DNA from: Flavobacteriaceae bacterium CP2B | GTDB taxonomy: Bacteria > Bacteroidota > Bacteroidia > Flavobacteriales > Flavobacteriaceae | DNA: 64,000 nt | NCBI GenBank assembly: GCA_001683825.1 | Contig: LXTR01000028.1 | Coordinates: forward strand, 1 to 64,000 | Direction of reading: 5' to 3' | Shown: positions 16,514-25,055 of the stretch, piece by piece | Numbering within the stretch: the stretch's first letter is position 1 | Layout of the letters: each line of letters begins with the position of its first letter | Translations under genes and position numbers: made by a program | The notes under the pieces: generated by a model | What the model saw: only the letters and a program-made list of their open reading frames with translations | Told to the model about the DNA's origin: nothing | The model's database searches: none

Positions 16514-17281
16514 TCATTGGCAGTGCATTTCGGTCCAGTCTTGCTTGAAACGCAGCCCTGCGGTGGCGGCGCCGATAATGCCCGCATGGTTCTGTAAGGC
16601 GGCAGGCACCACTGGGGTTTCAATTTTGATCTGTTTCCTGTATTCGTCAAAGTCCTTGGAAGCCCCACCCCCCAGGATGATCAGGTCGGGGGATACGATC
16701 AGTTCCACATATTCCAGAAACTTATTGAAGCGCTTGCCCCATTTCTTGTAGCTGAGGCCCTCGCGCTCCATGGCGGAACCGGCAGCCCATTCTTCGATCT
16801 TGTCGTACTTTTTGTAGGGGATCTGCCCCAACTCAAAATTTGGGAGCAGTTTCCCGTTCAGGAAGGCCCCACTCCCAAGGCCGGTGCCAATGGTAATAAT
16901 GATGACAAAACCATTCTCCCCTTTCCCGGTACCGTAGTTCATTACGGCATAACCCGCGGCATCAGCGTCGTTGATGACGGTGAAATCGAGCCCGGTGGCC
17001 TTGCAAAACAACGCCTCCACATTCATTCCATCCCAGGACTTATGAAGGTTGCCATGCGATTTGCAGACCCCTTGCTTGATCACGGTAGGGAAGCCGCACC
17101 CCACAGGGCCCTTGTAGTTGAAATGCTCCACGATTTGGGCGACCACTTCGGCCATGGCATCGGGCTTGCGCGATTTTGGCGTGGGAATCCGGAATCGGTC
17201 TGTGACCATTTCCCCGGTTTCCATATTTACCAGGGCTCCTTTGATTCCCGAACCACCCACATCAATGCCAAGTACTTCCAT
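16514..17281 (-). CDS. ppgK: Polyphosphate glucokinase (ROK family)
   Basis: The protein has 255 residues. ROK-type phosphate-binding motif GIDVGGSGIKGAL sits at the N-terminus, DADAAGYA at about 121-128 supplies the catalytic aspartate region, and ITIGTGLGSG at about 147-156 binds phosphate. Length and the segment KSHGNLHKSWDGMN fit the polyphosphate glucokinase subgroup rather than ATP-specific glucokinases. It would phosphorylate glucose from polyphosphate or ATP. It is convergent with typA (30 bases between stops) and stands alone. Confidence 0.88.
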   Translation of the reverse strand: MEVLGIDVGGSGIKGALVNMETGEMVTDRFRIPTPKSRKPDAMAEVVAQIVEHFNYKGPVGCGFPTVIKQGVCKSHGNLHKSWDGMNVEALFCKATGLDFTVINDADAAGYAVMNYGTGKGENGFVIIITIGTGLGSGAFLNGKLLPNFELGQIPYKKYDKIEEWAAGSAMEREGLSYKKWGKRFNKFLEYVELIVSPDLIILGGGASKDFDEYRKQIKIETPVVPAALQNHAGIIGAATAGLRFKQDWTEMHCQ

Positions 17282-17353
17282 CGTTATGTTTTAAGAGTTA
17301 CGATTTATGAGCGTAAAAGTAACAAATTTCTTTTAGGCCCTGAGGGGGCTGGG

Positions 17354-18166
17354 TTACAAACGGCCTTTTTCCTTCAGGGCCTCCAGGATATCGCGGTTGG
17401 CTGCAGAAAGTTGGTGGCGCTCCTCATAGCCCAGCCAATATAGTTTGCCTGTGTGCGACCCCGGGCTTAAAGTGCCGGTAAAGGGCATGGTGTAGCAGTG
17501 CTGCCGCAGGAACGCGGCCGGGGCGGGTCCCCCAACCCGGCTCTCATAGGTGCCCAGGGGCGCCACCCCTGGCGGGGAGGCCACGATGCCCAACTGTGCC
17601 TGCAGGTACCCCGCCAGCTGGTCGGCATCCGACCGGCCCGGAACCCTGGGCCCGCCGGGCAGGACATAGCCGGCCTGCCCCTTTAGGCTGAGGAAAAGCA
17701 CTTTTCCCTGCTGTATATGTACCCACGACAACCGTTCCAGAATGGCACGGCTCGGTTCTATGTAATAGTCGATGGAATTCAGGGAATGGTTGGGGTCTAT
17801 CAGGTCCAGGAAGGCGTCTATGAACAGCCCGAAACCGTTGAGGGTCCCCAATTGCCGGTTCCTCCCCAGGGCACTGGATATGGTTTCATCCCGGTTGCCA
17901 AAGAAATAGCCACCTTTATTAATCCATAGCAGGTTCAGCAAGTGTTGCATCAAAACGTTCCCAAGCTGGTCTATGGAAATCGCGATCTTCAGCAGGTATT
18001 CGCCCAATCCCCGGACCCCCCGGCTAAAAAACGCGTGGAAAAGGCCGTATATAAACCCCAGTGGCCCGGTCACGGCCAACAATACCAAAGAGATGAGGAA
18101 CAACAGCAGCCCGATAAAAGGGGAAGCTTTTCGGTCTGGTTCGCGTTGCTGTTTCTTAATGATCAT
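17354..18166 (-). CDS. Membrane protein fused to a degenerate Nudix domain
   Basis: The start at 18166 gives 270 residues (MIIKKQQREP); upstream codons look non-coding. Residues 16-47 form one or two hydrophobic segments. Residues 55-135 contain SIDQLGN and RDETISSALGRNR, a pattern I recall from small phage and enterobacterial hypothetical proteins. Residues 145-270 follow a Nudix hydrolase fold (LSWVHIQQGKVLFLS, then YVLPGG), but the Nudix box that should read GG..E.GE....A..RE..EE.G has GGPRVPGRSDADQLAGYLQAQLG-like sequence at 171-194, with every catalytic acid replaced. It is probably not a hydrolase. It could be a membrane-tethered nucleotide sensor, or it could be decaying. Confidence 0.65.
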   Translation of the reverse strand: MIIKKQQREPDRKASPFIGLLLFLISLVLLAVTGPLGFIYGLFHAFFSRGVRGLGEYLLKIAISIDQLGNVLMQHLLNLLWINKGGYFFGNRDETISSALGRNRQLGTLNGFGLFIDAFLDLIDPNHSLNSIDYYIEPSRAILERLSWVHIQQGKVLFLSLKGQAGYVLPGGPRVPGRSDADQLAGYLQAQLGIVASPPGVAPLGTYESRVGGPAPAAFLRQHCYTMPFTGTLSPGSHTGKLYWLGYEERHQLSAANRDILEALKEKGRL

Positions 18167-18281
18167 AATGCCCTTTGTTTGTGTGGCAAACCTCCATTCG
18201 CCCACCCTTAAAATACAACGAATCGCGATGATTTCCTTTATAGCCCGTGGGCTCCCCAAATGGCAGCTGCGTCCCGCGCAC

Positions 18282-19451
18282 CTAACGGGGTACCTTGGCA
18301 TTGGCCCCCAGGTAGTACGTAGCCAGGAAAAAGAGGGAGAGGGCCAATAGTATGGCCGCCAGGACATAAAAAAGGCCTGCCTGGGAAAATACCTGCAAAA
18401 AGGGCAGCAACAAGAGGGGCGACAAAAATTGCCCCATGAACCAGAACGTGGTCAGGCGCCCGATCTCGCGTCCCCTGACCTCGGGCGGGGCGAGCTGCAT
18501 TACCCAGATATTGGCGTTGGGGATCATCACGCCCATGCCAAGCCCGGCCAGGAGCATGCCCAGCATCACCGTGCCGTAGGAGTTGCCCATGGCAATGGCC
18601 AAAAAGGCCAGGGCCATAAGCAGGTACCCCAGGGCGAAGATCTGCCGGAAGCTGAAGCGGTCCTTGATGCGGGAATACGAAATGGAGGAGATGGCCGAAA
18701 AAAAGGTGGTGGCGGCCACGGCAATCCCAATCAGGGAGTTTTTTTCCACCCCGATAGATTTCAAATAGAAGGGGATTTGGACCGGGATGATAAAAAACAG
18801 GATCCACATCAGCATTACATTGAAGAACACCAGCCAGATCAAAGGGGGCGACTTAACGGCGCTACGGCTGTCTTTACGGTCGGGCGTACGTCCCGGTTCC
18901 CTCAGGAAGCGATAGCTTACGGGGAGGATAAGGAGCGAAAACAGGTACAGGAGGAAGGGGACCCGCCAATTGATGTCTGCCAGGATCCCGCCCAGGGTGA
19001 TAAAGATGATCCCGCCCAGGGACATCACCGCGATCTGCAGGCCGGCAAATTGCTGCCGGGACTTTCCTTCGTAGTAATCGGCCACCAGGGTGGTGACGAT
19101 GGTCATGCTGATCCCCACACAAACCCCCAGCAGGGCCCTGCCTGCCAGGATGAGGTAGATATTGTCCAGCCAATAGCCGGAGCTGCCCCCCACTGCGTAG
19201 AGCAACAGGGCGACCCCCAGGAGTTTCAGGCGCCCGAACCGGTCTATGACCAGGCCTGCTGCCACGGCAGAGAGCGCGATGAACAGGCCCGGGAATGCAA
19301 GGGTGAGTTTGACCAGGGCGGGGCCGTTGGGGGTATCGGCAAAAGCCTGGGTCATATCGGGCAGGGAGGCAGAAATGGTGATCATGGACATGATCGTAAG
19401 GCTGCTGACCAGCAACAGGGCGGTTTTCACCTGCCAGCTATCTGTATTCAT
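18282..19451 (-). CDS. MFS transporter (drug:H+ antiporter-like)
   Basis: The protein has 389 residues with twelve predicted hydrophobic segments. The loop 2-3 signature GLVIDRFGRLKLLG (G..aDr.GRr..l) at about 66-79 marks the major facilitator family, and the antiporter motif-C region is at about 142-155 (QIAVMSLGGIIFITLGG). A charged central loop (REPGRTPDRKDSRSAVK) divides the halves. The substrate is unknown; the best general fit is a multidrug or sugar efflux-type member. The sulfotransferase gene lies 73 bases upstream on the same strand, with a GC-rich hairpin between them (about 19469-19498). Confidence 0.85.
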   Translation of the reverse strand: MNTDSWQVKTALLLVSSLTIMSMITISASLPDMTQAFADTPNGPALVKLTLAFPGLFIALSAVAAGLVIDRFGRLKLLGVALLLYAVGGSSGYWLDNIYLILAGRALLGVCVGISMTIVTTLVADYYEGKSRQQFAGLQIAVMSLGGIIFITLGGILADINWRVPFLLYLFSLLILPVSYRFLREPGRTPDRKDSRSAVKSPPLIWLVFFNVMLMWILFFIIPVQIPFYLKSIGVEKNSLIGIAVAATTFFSAISSISYSRIKDRFSFRQIFALGYLLMALAFLAIAMGNSYGTVMLGMLLAGLGMGVMIPNANIWVMQLAPPEVRGREIGRLTTFWFMGQFLSPLLLLPFLQVFSQAGLFYVLAAILLALSLFFLATYYLGANAKVPR

Positions 19452-19524
19452 AGGGCTCGTTGTTTATAAAATACCCCCGGTTGCCTGGAGCCTCCGGGGG
19501 CATTTGTGGGGTTGGCGGGTAGTC

Positions 19525-20205
19525 CTAGACCATTTCTCCCTTCATCAATTTTGGGAGCATTTTTTTGAAATTTTCCTTTTTGTTGAGGTGGGGCAGGGGT
19601 TCTGCGGGTTCGGGTACCCCCAGGAACTTGCATAGGGGGGGCCAGCCGTCCCGTACGTCATATACCAGCAATTTCTCCTTGGGCACGTGTTTTTTGACCC
19701 CGGCAATATGGTCTTCCCAGAACTTCTTCGCAAACGCCTTGTCTTCAAATTTGCCCTGTAGCCTTTCGGCAAAGAAAACCTTCTTGAACCATTTGATGAC
19801 CTTTACCACCTTGCGCGCCCTGGCACTGAACAGCAGTTTTGTGAGCATCTTGATCTTCTGGCCAGGGGTCTGCGGCCCGGCCCTGAAAACGGTGTTGTCC
19901 ACACTTTTGTACCAACTTTCGAAATCCCTGACCGTAAGGATGACCTTGGCATCCGGATACCGTTTCATGTGTTCCTTGTACCAGGGGTACCCGGGAAAAT
20001 CCACCGTGCCGTCATAGCCTTGGTAGAGGGCGTCCCAGTCTGTATCGCCAGTGTCGTCCAGCGTCTTCCAATAGTGGAGTTTGTCTGGGTTTACAAGCAA
20101 TTCCTTCATATGGTACACATGCTTTAGGCCCAGCATTTCCAGGCTTTGTTTTAAGGTGTTGGTACCGGTCCGCGGCAATCCGGCTCCGATGATCTTTAGT
20201 GACAT
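19525..20205 (-). CDS. Sulfotransferase family protein
   Basis: This cytosolic protein of 226 residues has no signal peptide. The 5'-phosphosulfate-binding loop is clear at the N-terminus: IIGAGLPRTGTNTLKQSLE, the form used by the Sulfotransfer_4 group. A second conserved block KVILTVRDFESWYKSV (about 89-104) corresponds to the 3'-phosphate-binding arginine segment. It would transfer sulfate from PAPS to an acceptor not identifiable here. It lies just upstream of, and on the same strand as, the MFS gene, and downstream of two arylsulfotransferase lipoprotein genes, forming a small sulfur-transfer neighbourhood. Confidence 0.85.
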   Translation of the reverse strand: MSLKIIGAGLPRTGTNTLKQSLEMLGLKHVYHMKELLVNPDKLHYWKTLDDTGDTDWDALYQGYDGTVDFPGYPWYKEHMKRYPDAKVILTVRDFESWYKSVDNTVFRAGPQTPGQKIKMLTKLLFSARARKVVKVIKWFKKVFFAERLQGKFEDKAFAKKFWEDHIAGVKKHVPKEKLLVYDVRDGWPPLCKFLGVPEPAEPLPHLNKKENFKKMLPKLMKGEMV

Positions 20206-20241
20206 AATTTCTAATTTATGGTTGGTTAATAGTACGTATTA

Positions 20242-21909
20242 TTATTGTATGCTGTCCTGGGGCGCAGGCGGGGGCGTAAAGACAAAAGGTTCGGGTTGTG
20301 GCACCACCGGTGAAAGTTCCTTTCCGGCCAGGCCCGGATAATCCGGAGCGTACAGGGTACTCCTGAATAGCGCATAGAGGAACGGTCCCACAGGTTGCGC
20401 CGGGGAACCGTCGGGTAAGGTATACCCAAACTTATAGGGGTTCCAGTATTCCCAAACGATCTCCTTTTCAGGGTTGATCTCAAAAATACGGCCGTGCATG
20501 CCCTGGGTGATGAGGGTATTGCCATTTTTTAGGCGCTGCGCCCCGGAGATAAAGGCCGAATAAAAGGAATATTTGTCAGGGGCCATATAGGTCCAGTCGG
20601 GTTCCGGGGGTCCGAAGGCCCCGTTTTCGGGAAGGATATAGTGGCCTTCCGCGTCGGTGGGGATGGCCCATTCATGGACAGCGCTGTAGTTGCCCACATC
20701 GGCAATGCTCACATTGATATCGGCCGATGTGGCACTTCCCAGGGCCGGCCACATGGAGGGAAGTTTGCTCTCAGGGTTGTGGATGTCGTTGTTGTAGACC
20801 ATCAGGCGCCCTTCACCCGGGTATCCTTTGGGGATCCATTTGACATCGTGCTGTCCGTACAATTTCTCTTCTTCCTGGGTGCCATGCCCATAGTTTTGGG
20901 GGTTGCCCCAGCGATACAACAGTTCTCCCCCATGGCCCCAGCGCCCACCGGTACTGCCTTTGGCTTCTTCGGTAGTCGTGCTGTGGTCGATGACGTACAC
21001 CTCCCCGAAACCCGGGACACTGATCACGATCTGGTCCAGACCGGCATTGTAGCTGATGGCGTTGGTATGGGTGAGGTCTGAGCCCTGGTTGTCTACCGAG
21101 GCGTTCGAGGTCATAAAGCCCATTTTCTTCATCTGGGCGATCTGTTCTTCGGTCATGGGAGGGCCACCCGCTTCGGCACTGGGGGTGTTGATATGGATTT
21201 TCCTGGGGTGCTCGGCCACGACCCCGAAGTTTTTCCTGGAGGGATCCAGTTCCTGTACCAGGTGGTCCTTCATGTGCCATTCCCACACGATTTCGCCTCC
21301 CTCGGGTTTGATCGGTTTAATTTCTACGATCTTGTCCAGCCAGATACCGGCCTTGGGAATCCGCTCGGGGTCCATCCCGGCCTCCAGGGCCTCTTTGGCA
21401 GGCAGTACTTCGTAAGAAATACCCAGGATATGCCCATTCGGCATGATTTCAATGTCGTGGTGCAAAAGCTCCTTTTCATTGGCGTATTCAAAATCCCATA
21501 CCTTGTTGCCTTCCCAGTCGTACTCCCGTATGCGCCCGGCCTGTCCGCCGGCGGCAAAAACGGGAAAATCCTCGTCCCGCTCCAGGCGAATGAGGTGGCC
21601 GTTGGGCTGGAGGTAAGAGTTCATAGAGTTCAGGTCGGATTCCCAAACATGGACCAGGACCCCTTCCTTATCCAACAGGTAGGTATAGGTGCTGGTGGGG
21701 GGTTCGTACAAGATGTAACCGGGCGTGTCCTGGTCGGTATCGATGATGAGCCCTCTTTCGGCCGAAACCCCGCTCATGCTCCGGGTGTCACTGGGTAGCC
21801 ATTCGCGTACGACCACCGCTTCGGCAATGGCTTCTTCTTTGGGTTCGGTCTTGCAAGAGAGGAATGCGCATAGGAGGAGCGCTGGCATTAGATACTTTGT
21901 TCGTTTCAT
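20242..21909 (-). CDS. Arylsulfate sulfotransferase-like lipoprotein (copy 1)
   Basis: The start at 21909 gives a lipoprotein signal (MKRTKYLMPALLLCAFLSC). The mature protein, about 535 residues, is a propeller-like protein of the arylsulfotransferase superfamily, with blades such as WEGNKVWDFEYANEKELLHHDIEIMPNGHIL-like and LLYRWGNP. Conserved histidines occur in LLHHDIEIMPNG and YGQHDVKWIP; ASST enzymes use a histidine as the transient sulfate carrier, but which of these serves cannot be decided by eye. It may move sulfate between phenolic compounds in the periplasm without PAPS. It is about half identical by eye to the gene immediately upstream, a tandem duplication. Flanking spacing permits an operon with 19525. 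Confidence 0.82.
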   Translation of the reverse strand: MKRTKYLMPALLLCAFLSCKTEPKEEAIAEAVVVREWLPSDTRSMSGVSAERGLIIDTDQDTPGYILYEPPTSTYTYLLDKEGVLVHVWESDLNSMNSYLQPNGHLIRLERDEDFPVFAAGGQAGRIREYDWEGNKVWDFEYANEKELLHHDIEIMPNGHILGISYEVLPAKEALEAGMDPERIPKAGIWLDKIVEIKPIKPEGGEIVWEWHMKDHLVQELDPSRKNFGVVAEHPRKIHINTPSAEAGGPPMTEEQIAQMKKMGFMTSNASVDNQGSDLTHTNAISYNAGLDQIVISVPGFGEVYVIDHSTTTEEAKGSTGGRWGHGGELLYRWGNPQNYGHGTQEEEKLYGQHDVKWIPKGYPGEGRLMVYNNDIHNPESKLPSMWPALGSATSADINVSIADVGNYSAVHEWAIPTDAEGHYILPENGAFGPPEPDWTYMAPDKYSFYSAFISGAQRLKNGNTLITQGMHGRIFEINPEKEIVWEYWNPYKFGYTLPDGSPAQPVGPFLYALFRSTLYAPDYPGLAGKELSPVVPQPEPFVFTPPPAPQDSIQ

Positions 21910-22131
21910 GGGTGTTGTTGTTGGTTGGTTGCTAAATTGTTGCTTGTGGCCTGGCTTTACTTTCATAGGTTTCCCGGGGGCTTGGGGGGCAGTTTCGGCC
22001 CGGTCTTATCCACTTTGTTTTCAGTACTTTGAAGATATGAAAAAAAAGTAGAACCCACCCAAACCTCTTCGTTCTTTTCACGGGGTGGGAGACCATGGGC
22101 TGGAAACACCCTGTCGGAACTGCAGCCCGGG

Positions 22132-23805
22132 CTAGTCTGCTTGTGCCTTCGCCACGGGTGGTTTTGGCGGCATTTTAAAAATAAACGGTTCGGGCTGCGG
22201 AACTATGGGTTCCAGTTTTTTGTTTGCAAAGGCGGGAAAATCAACGGGGTAGGGGGTGCTCCTGAATTGGGTGTAAACCATCTTCCCCGGGTGTGCCGCA
22301 GTGCCGTCGGGCAGTACATAGTTGAAATTATAGGGGTTCCAGTATTCCCAGACAATTTCGTGCTCAGGGGTCACTTCAAAAAACCGTCCCTGTGCGCCGG
22401 AAGTAATGAGGGTATGCCCGTTGGTTAAACGGTGGGCCCCGGAAATAAAAGCCGAATAAAAAGAATATTTGTCGGGGGCGGTATAACCCCAGACCACCGC
22501 TTCAGGTCCAAAAGGCGCATTTTCCGGCAGCTGGTAAGACCCATCCGCGTTTTGAGGGGGGGCAAACTCCAATACCGCGCTGTAGTTGGCTATGTCGGTC
22601 AGCGGCAATTCCGGGTCAGGCGACCCCGCGGCCATGATGGCTGCAAACATGGAGGGGAATTTGTTGCCGGGCATGCGGATATCATTGTTAAACACCATGA
22701 GGTGCCCGGCGCCCGGGCTGCCTTCGCGAATCCACTTGACATCGTGTTGTTCGTAAAGCACCCTGTCTTCCGGACCGCCCCGGCCATAATTTGCGGGGTT
22801 GCCCCAGCGATAGAGCACATCGCCCCCATGACCCCACTTACCTCCGGTACTCCCTTTGGCCTCTTCCACGCTGCTGCCGTGGTCAATGATGTAAATCTCT
22901 CCAAACCGCTTGATACTGAAAACGATTTGGTCCAGGCTGGGGTGGTAGGAAATAGCATTGCTATGGGTGATATCCGAAGCCTGGTTGTCTGCGGTGGCGT
23001 TGGCGGTGAGCATTCCCATTTTTACGACCTGCTCCACTTGTTCTGCCGTCATGGGCTGCGTTTCGGGTTCCCCATGGATGTTGATGTTGATTTTCCCGGG
23101 ATGGTCTTTAATCACCCCGTAGTTGTCCCTGGAGGGGTCAAAATCCTGAACCAGGTGGTCCCATAAATGCCATTCCCAGACAATTTCACCGCCCATGGGT
23201 TTAACAGGCCTGATTTCGATAATCTTGTCGGGCCACACGCCGGATTTCGCCACAAATGCGGGGTTCATCCCGGCCTGTATGGCTTCTTCCGGATTTTTTA
23301 CCTCGTAGGAAATCGCCAGGATATTCCCGTTGGGCATCACTTCGATGTCATGGTGGATCAGCTCTTTGTCGCTCGCATATTCAAAGTCCCATAGGAGGTT
23401 GCCATCCCAGTCGTACTCGCGGATCCGCCCCGCGATGCCGCCCGCGGCAAAAGTGGGGAAATCAGTGTCGCGTTCGAGGCGTACCAAATGCCCGTTCTCC
23501 AGTAAATAGGCGGATAATATCGTATGGAGTTCCCCCTTCCATCGGTGTACAATCCTGCCTTGCTTATCCATAAGGTAGGTAAGCGTGCTGTTGGAGGGGT
23601 TAAAGAGCACATATCCGGGGTCGGCTTTTTTGGTGTGCAACAGCAGGCCCCTTTGGGCCCGGTTTCCAAAAATACTGCGGGTATCTGTGGGCTTCCATTC
23701 GCGGATGGCGATGGTTTCTGCAGGCGGGGGGCTGGCCGGATCCGATTTGCAGGAATTGAGTCCAAGGCATAAGACTGCCACTGGTAAAATAAAACGGGTT
23801 TTCAT
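22132..23805 (-). CDS. Arylsulfate sulfotransferase-like lipoprotein (copy 2)
   Basis: The protein has 557 residues with signal MKTRFILPVAVLCLGLNSC and lipidation at Cys19. It is collinear with copy 1 throughout: IAIREWKPTDTRSIFGNRAQRGLL, LIHHDIEVMPNGNIL, DHLVQDFDPSRDNYGV, KGSTGGKWGHGGDVLYRWGNP, YEQHDVKWI and a matching C-terminal IVPQPEPFIFKMPP. The same histidines are retained in both copies, so both are probably functional, perhaps with different acceptors. It lies 222 bases upstream of copy 1 on the same strand. Confidence 0.82.
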   Translation of the reverse strand: MKTRFILPVAVLCLGLNSCKSDPASPPPAETIAIREWKPTDTRSIFGNRAQRGLLLHTKKADPGYVLFNPSNSTLTYLMDKQGRIVHRWKGELHTILSAYLLENGHLVRLERDTDFPTFAAGGIAGRIREYDWDGNLLWDFEYASDKELIHHDIEVMPNGNILAISYEVKNPEEAIQAGMNPAFVAKSGVWPDKIIEIRPVKPMGGEIVWEWHLWDHLVQDFDPSRDNYGVIKDHPGKININIHGEPETQPMTAEQVEQVVKMGMLTANATADNQASDITHSNAISYHPSLDQIVFSIKRFGEIYIIDHGSSVEEAKGSTGGKWGHGGDVLYRWGNPANYGRGGPEDRVLYEQHDVKWIREGSPGAGHLMVFNNDIRMPGNKFPSMFAAIMAAGSPDPELPLTDIANYSAVLEFAPPQNADGSYQLPENAPFGPEAVVWGYTAPDKYSFYSAFISGAHRLTNGHTLITSGAQGRFFEVTPEHEIVWEYWNPYNFNYVLPDGTAAHPGKMVYTQFRSTPYPVDFPAFANKKLEPIVPQPEPFIFKMPPKPPVAKAQAD

Positions 23806-24058
23806 ACTAGCGGGTGTGGGTTAGGCGTTATTGTAATGCGTGGATGACAGCTCTGTGGCCGGAAAATGGAAGAGGGGGGGTTCCTGCGTTTAAAGACAAG
23901 TCTAACCTATTAAAAATAAGGAAGCTAACAAAGGGAAATAATGTGTATTTTAAAGCTGTTCAAAAATAATTATTAACATTTCAGGGAAGGGCTATGTACC
24001 CTGGGCCCCCGGATTTCGGGTAGCTGTGGAAAATGGAGATGGGTACAAAATTTAACAC

Positions 24059-24087
24059 TTGTAGAATGCCGCCTTACCTTACTTTTG
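24059..24087 (+). promoter_or_regulatory. Predicted promoter of the serine hydrolase / nucleotide-exchanger-like unit
   Basis: TTG (24059-24061) is followed after 18 bases by TACTTTTG (24080-24087), a full match to TAnnTTTG. Transcription would start about 24094, only a few bases before ATG 24101, so the second ATG at 24116 could be the real start. Confidence 0.5.
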
Positions 24088-24100
24088 GGCATCCTTTAAC

Positions 24101-25036
24101 ATGGCCTCCAAGACTATGACATTGAAAGCGTATTTGTGTTGTCTGCTGCTGCTATTTTCGGGGATGTTCCTCTCCGCCCAGGCTGAATTGCCTATTAAGA
24201 AGAAAGGGGTCGCGACACAATCCCTGAACGCCCTGGCAGATAACGCCCTACAGGCGCAACTGGAACGAGAACTCTCCTCCCGTCCTGAATGGCGGGCCCT
24301 GATTGCCAGCAAAAAAATGGCCGTGGGCCTTGTAGACTTAAGGGACCCGGGCAATGAACGTTTTGCCAGTATCAATGGCAACCATATGATGTACGCCGCG
24401 AGCCTCCCCAAGATCGCCGTTTTGCTTACGGCCATGGAGGCGGTGGAACAGGGCAAGATAAAGGAAACCCCGGCCCTGAAAAAAGACATGCGGTTGATGA
24501 TCAGCAAATCGGACAATGCCGCCTCTACAAGGCTTATCGATAAAGTAGGCTTTGAGCGGATTGAAGCAGTGATGACCGACCCCAAATACGCTTTTTATGA
24601 CGAGGCCAACGGGGGCGGGCTCTGGGTGGGCAAACGCTATGGTAAAGGGGGAAGGACCTACCGGGAGCCTATAAAGAACCTGAGCCATGCCGCCACCGCC
24701 TCCCAGGTGTGCCGGTTTTACTATTTGCTGGCCCATGGCCAGCTCGTAAATGAAGCGCGGTCGCGCCAAATGCTGAGGATCATGGAAAACCCCGAATTGC
24801 ACCACAAGTTTGTCAATACCCTCAACCTCATTGCCCCAAATGCCAGGCTCTTCCGTAAGTCGGGCTCCTGGAGGACCTACCATTCAGATTCTATATTGGT
24901 ATGGGGAAGCGACAGCAACCGCCGTTATATCCTGGTGGCCCTGATCGATGACCCTAATGGGGAACAAATCATTCGTAACCTTGTAAAGCCGGTTGAGAAA
25001 GTATTGAAAAACAGCCTACCTTTGGCTATGAAATAG
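24101..25036 (+). CDS. Class A beta-lactamase-like serine hydrolase, exported (A)
   Basis: The protein has 311 residues with an N-terminal signal peptide ending near LSAQA; ATG 24116 is an alternative start. Active-site motifs of the penicillin-recognising fold are present: SxxK as SLPK at about 101-104, SDN in SKSDNAAS at about 135-137, and KSG in FRKSGSW in place of KTG. The omega-loop glutamate of true class A beta-lactamases is not evident, so peptide or ester hydrolysis, or binding, is likelier than antibiotic resistance. The next gene starts 20 bases downstream and is surely co-transcribed. A second, different hydrolase of this fold lies at 27872-29125. Confidence 0.85.
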   Translation: MASKTMTLKAYLCCLLLLFSGMFLSAQAELPIKKKGVATQSLNALADNALQAQLERELSSRPEWRALIASKKMAVGLVDLRDPGNERFASINGNHMMYAASLPKIAVLLTAMEAVEQGKIKETPALKKDMRLMISKSDNAASTRLIDKVGFERIEAVMTDPKYAFYDEANGGGLWVGKRYGKGGRTYREPIKNLSHAATASQVCRFYYLLAHGQLVNEARSRQMLRIMENPELHHKFVNTLNLIAPNARLFRKSGSWRTYHSDSILVWGSDSNRRYILVALIDDPNGEQIIRNLVKPVEKVLKNSLPLAMK

Positions 25037-25055
25037 GCCAATTACCTTCGGAGGT

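Noticed and set aside
18429-19469. Long plus-strand open frame opposite the MFS gene (346 codons)
   Set aside because: Its product is unnaturally rich in Gly, Gln and His and mirrors the transmembrane gene on the other strand.
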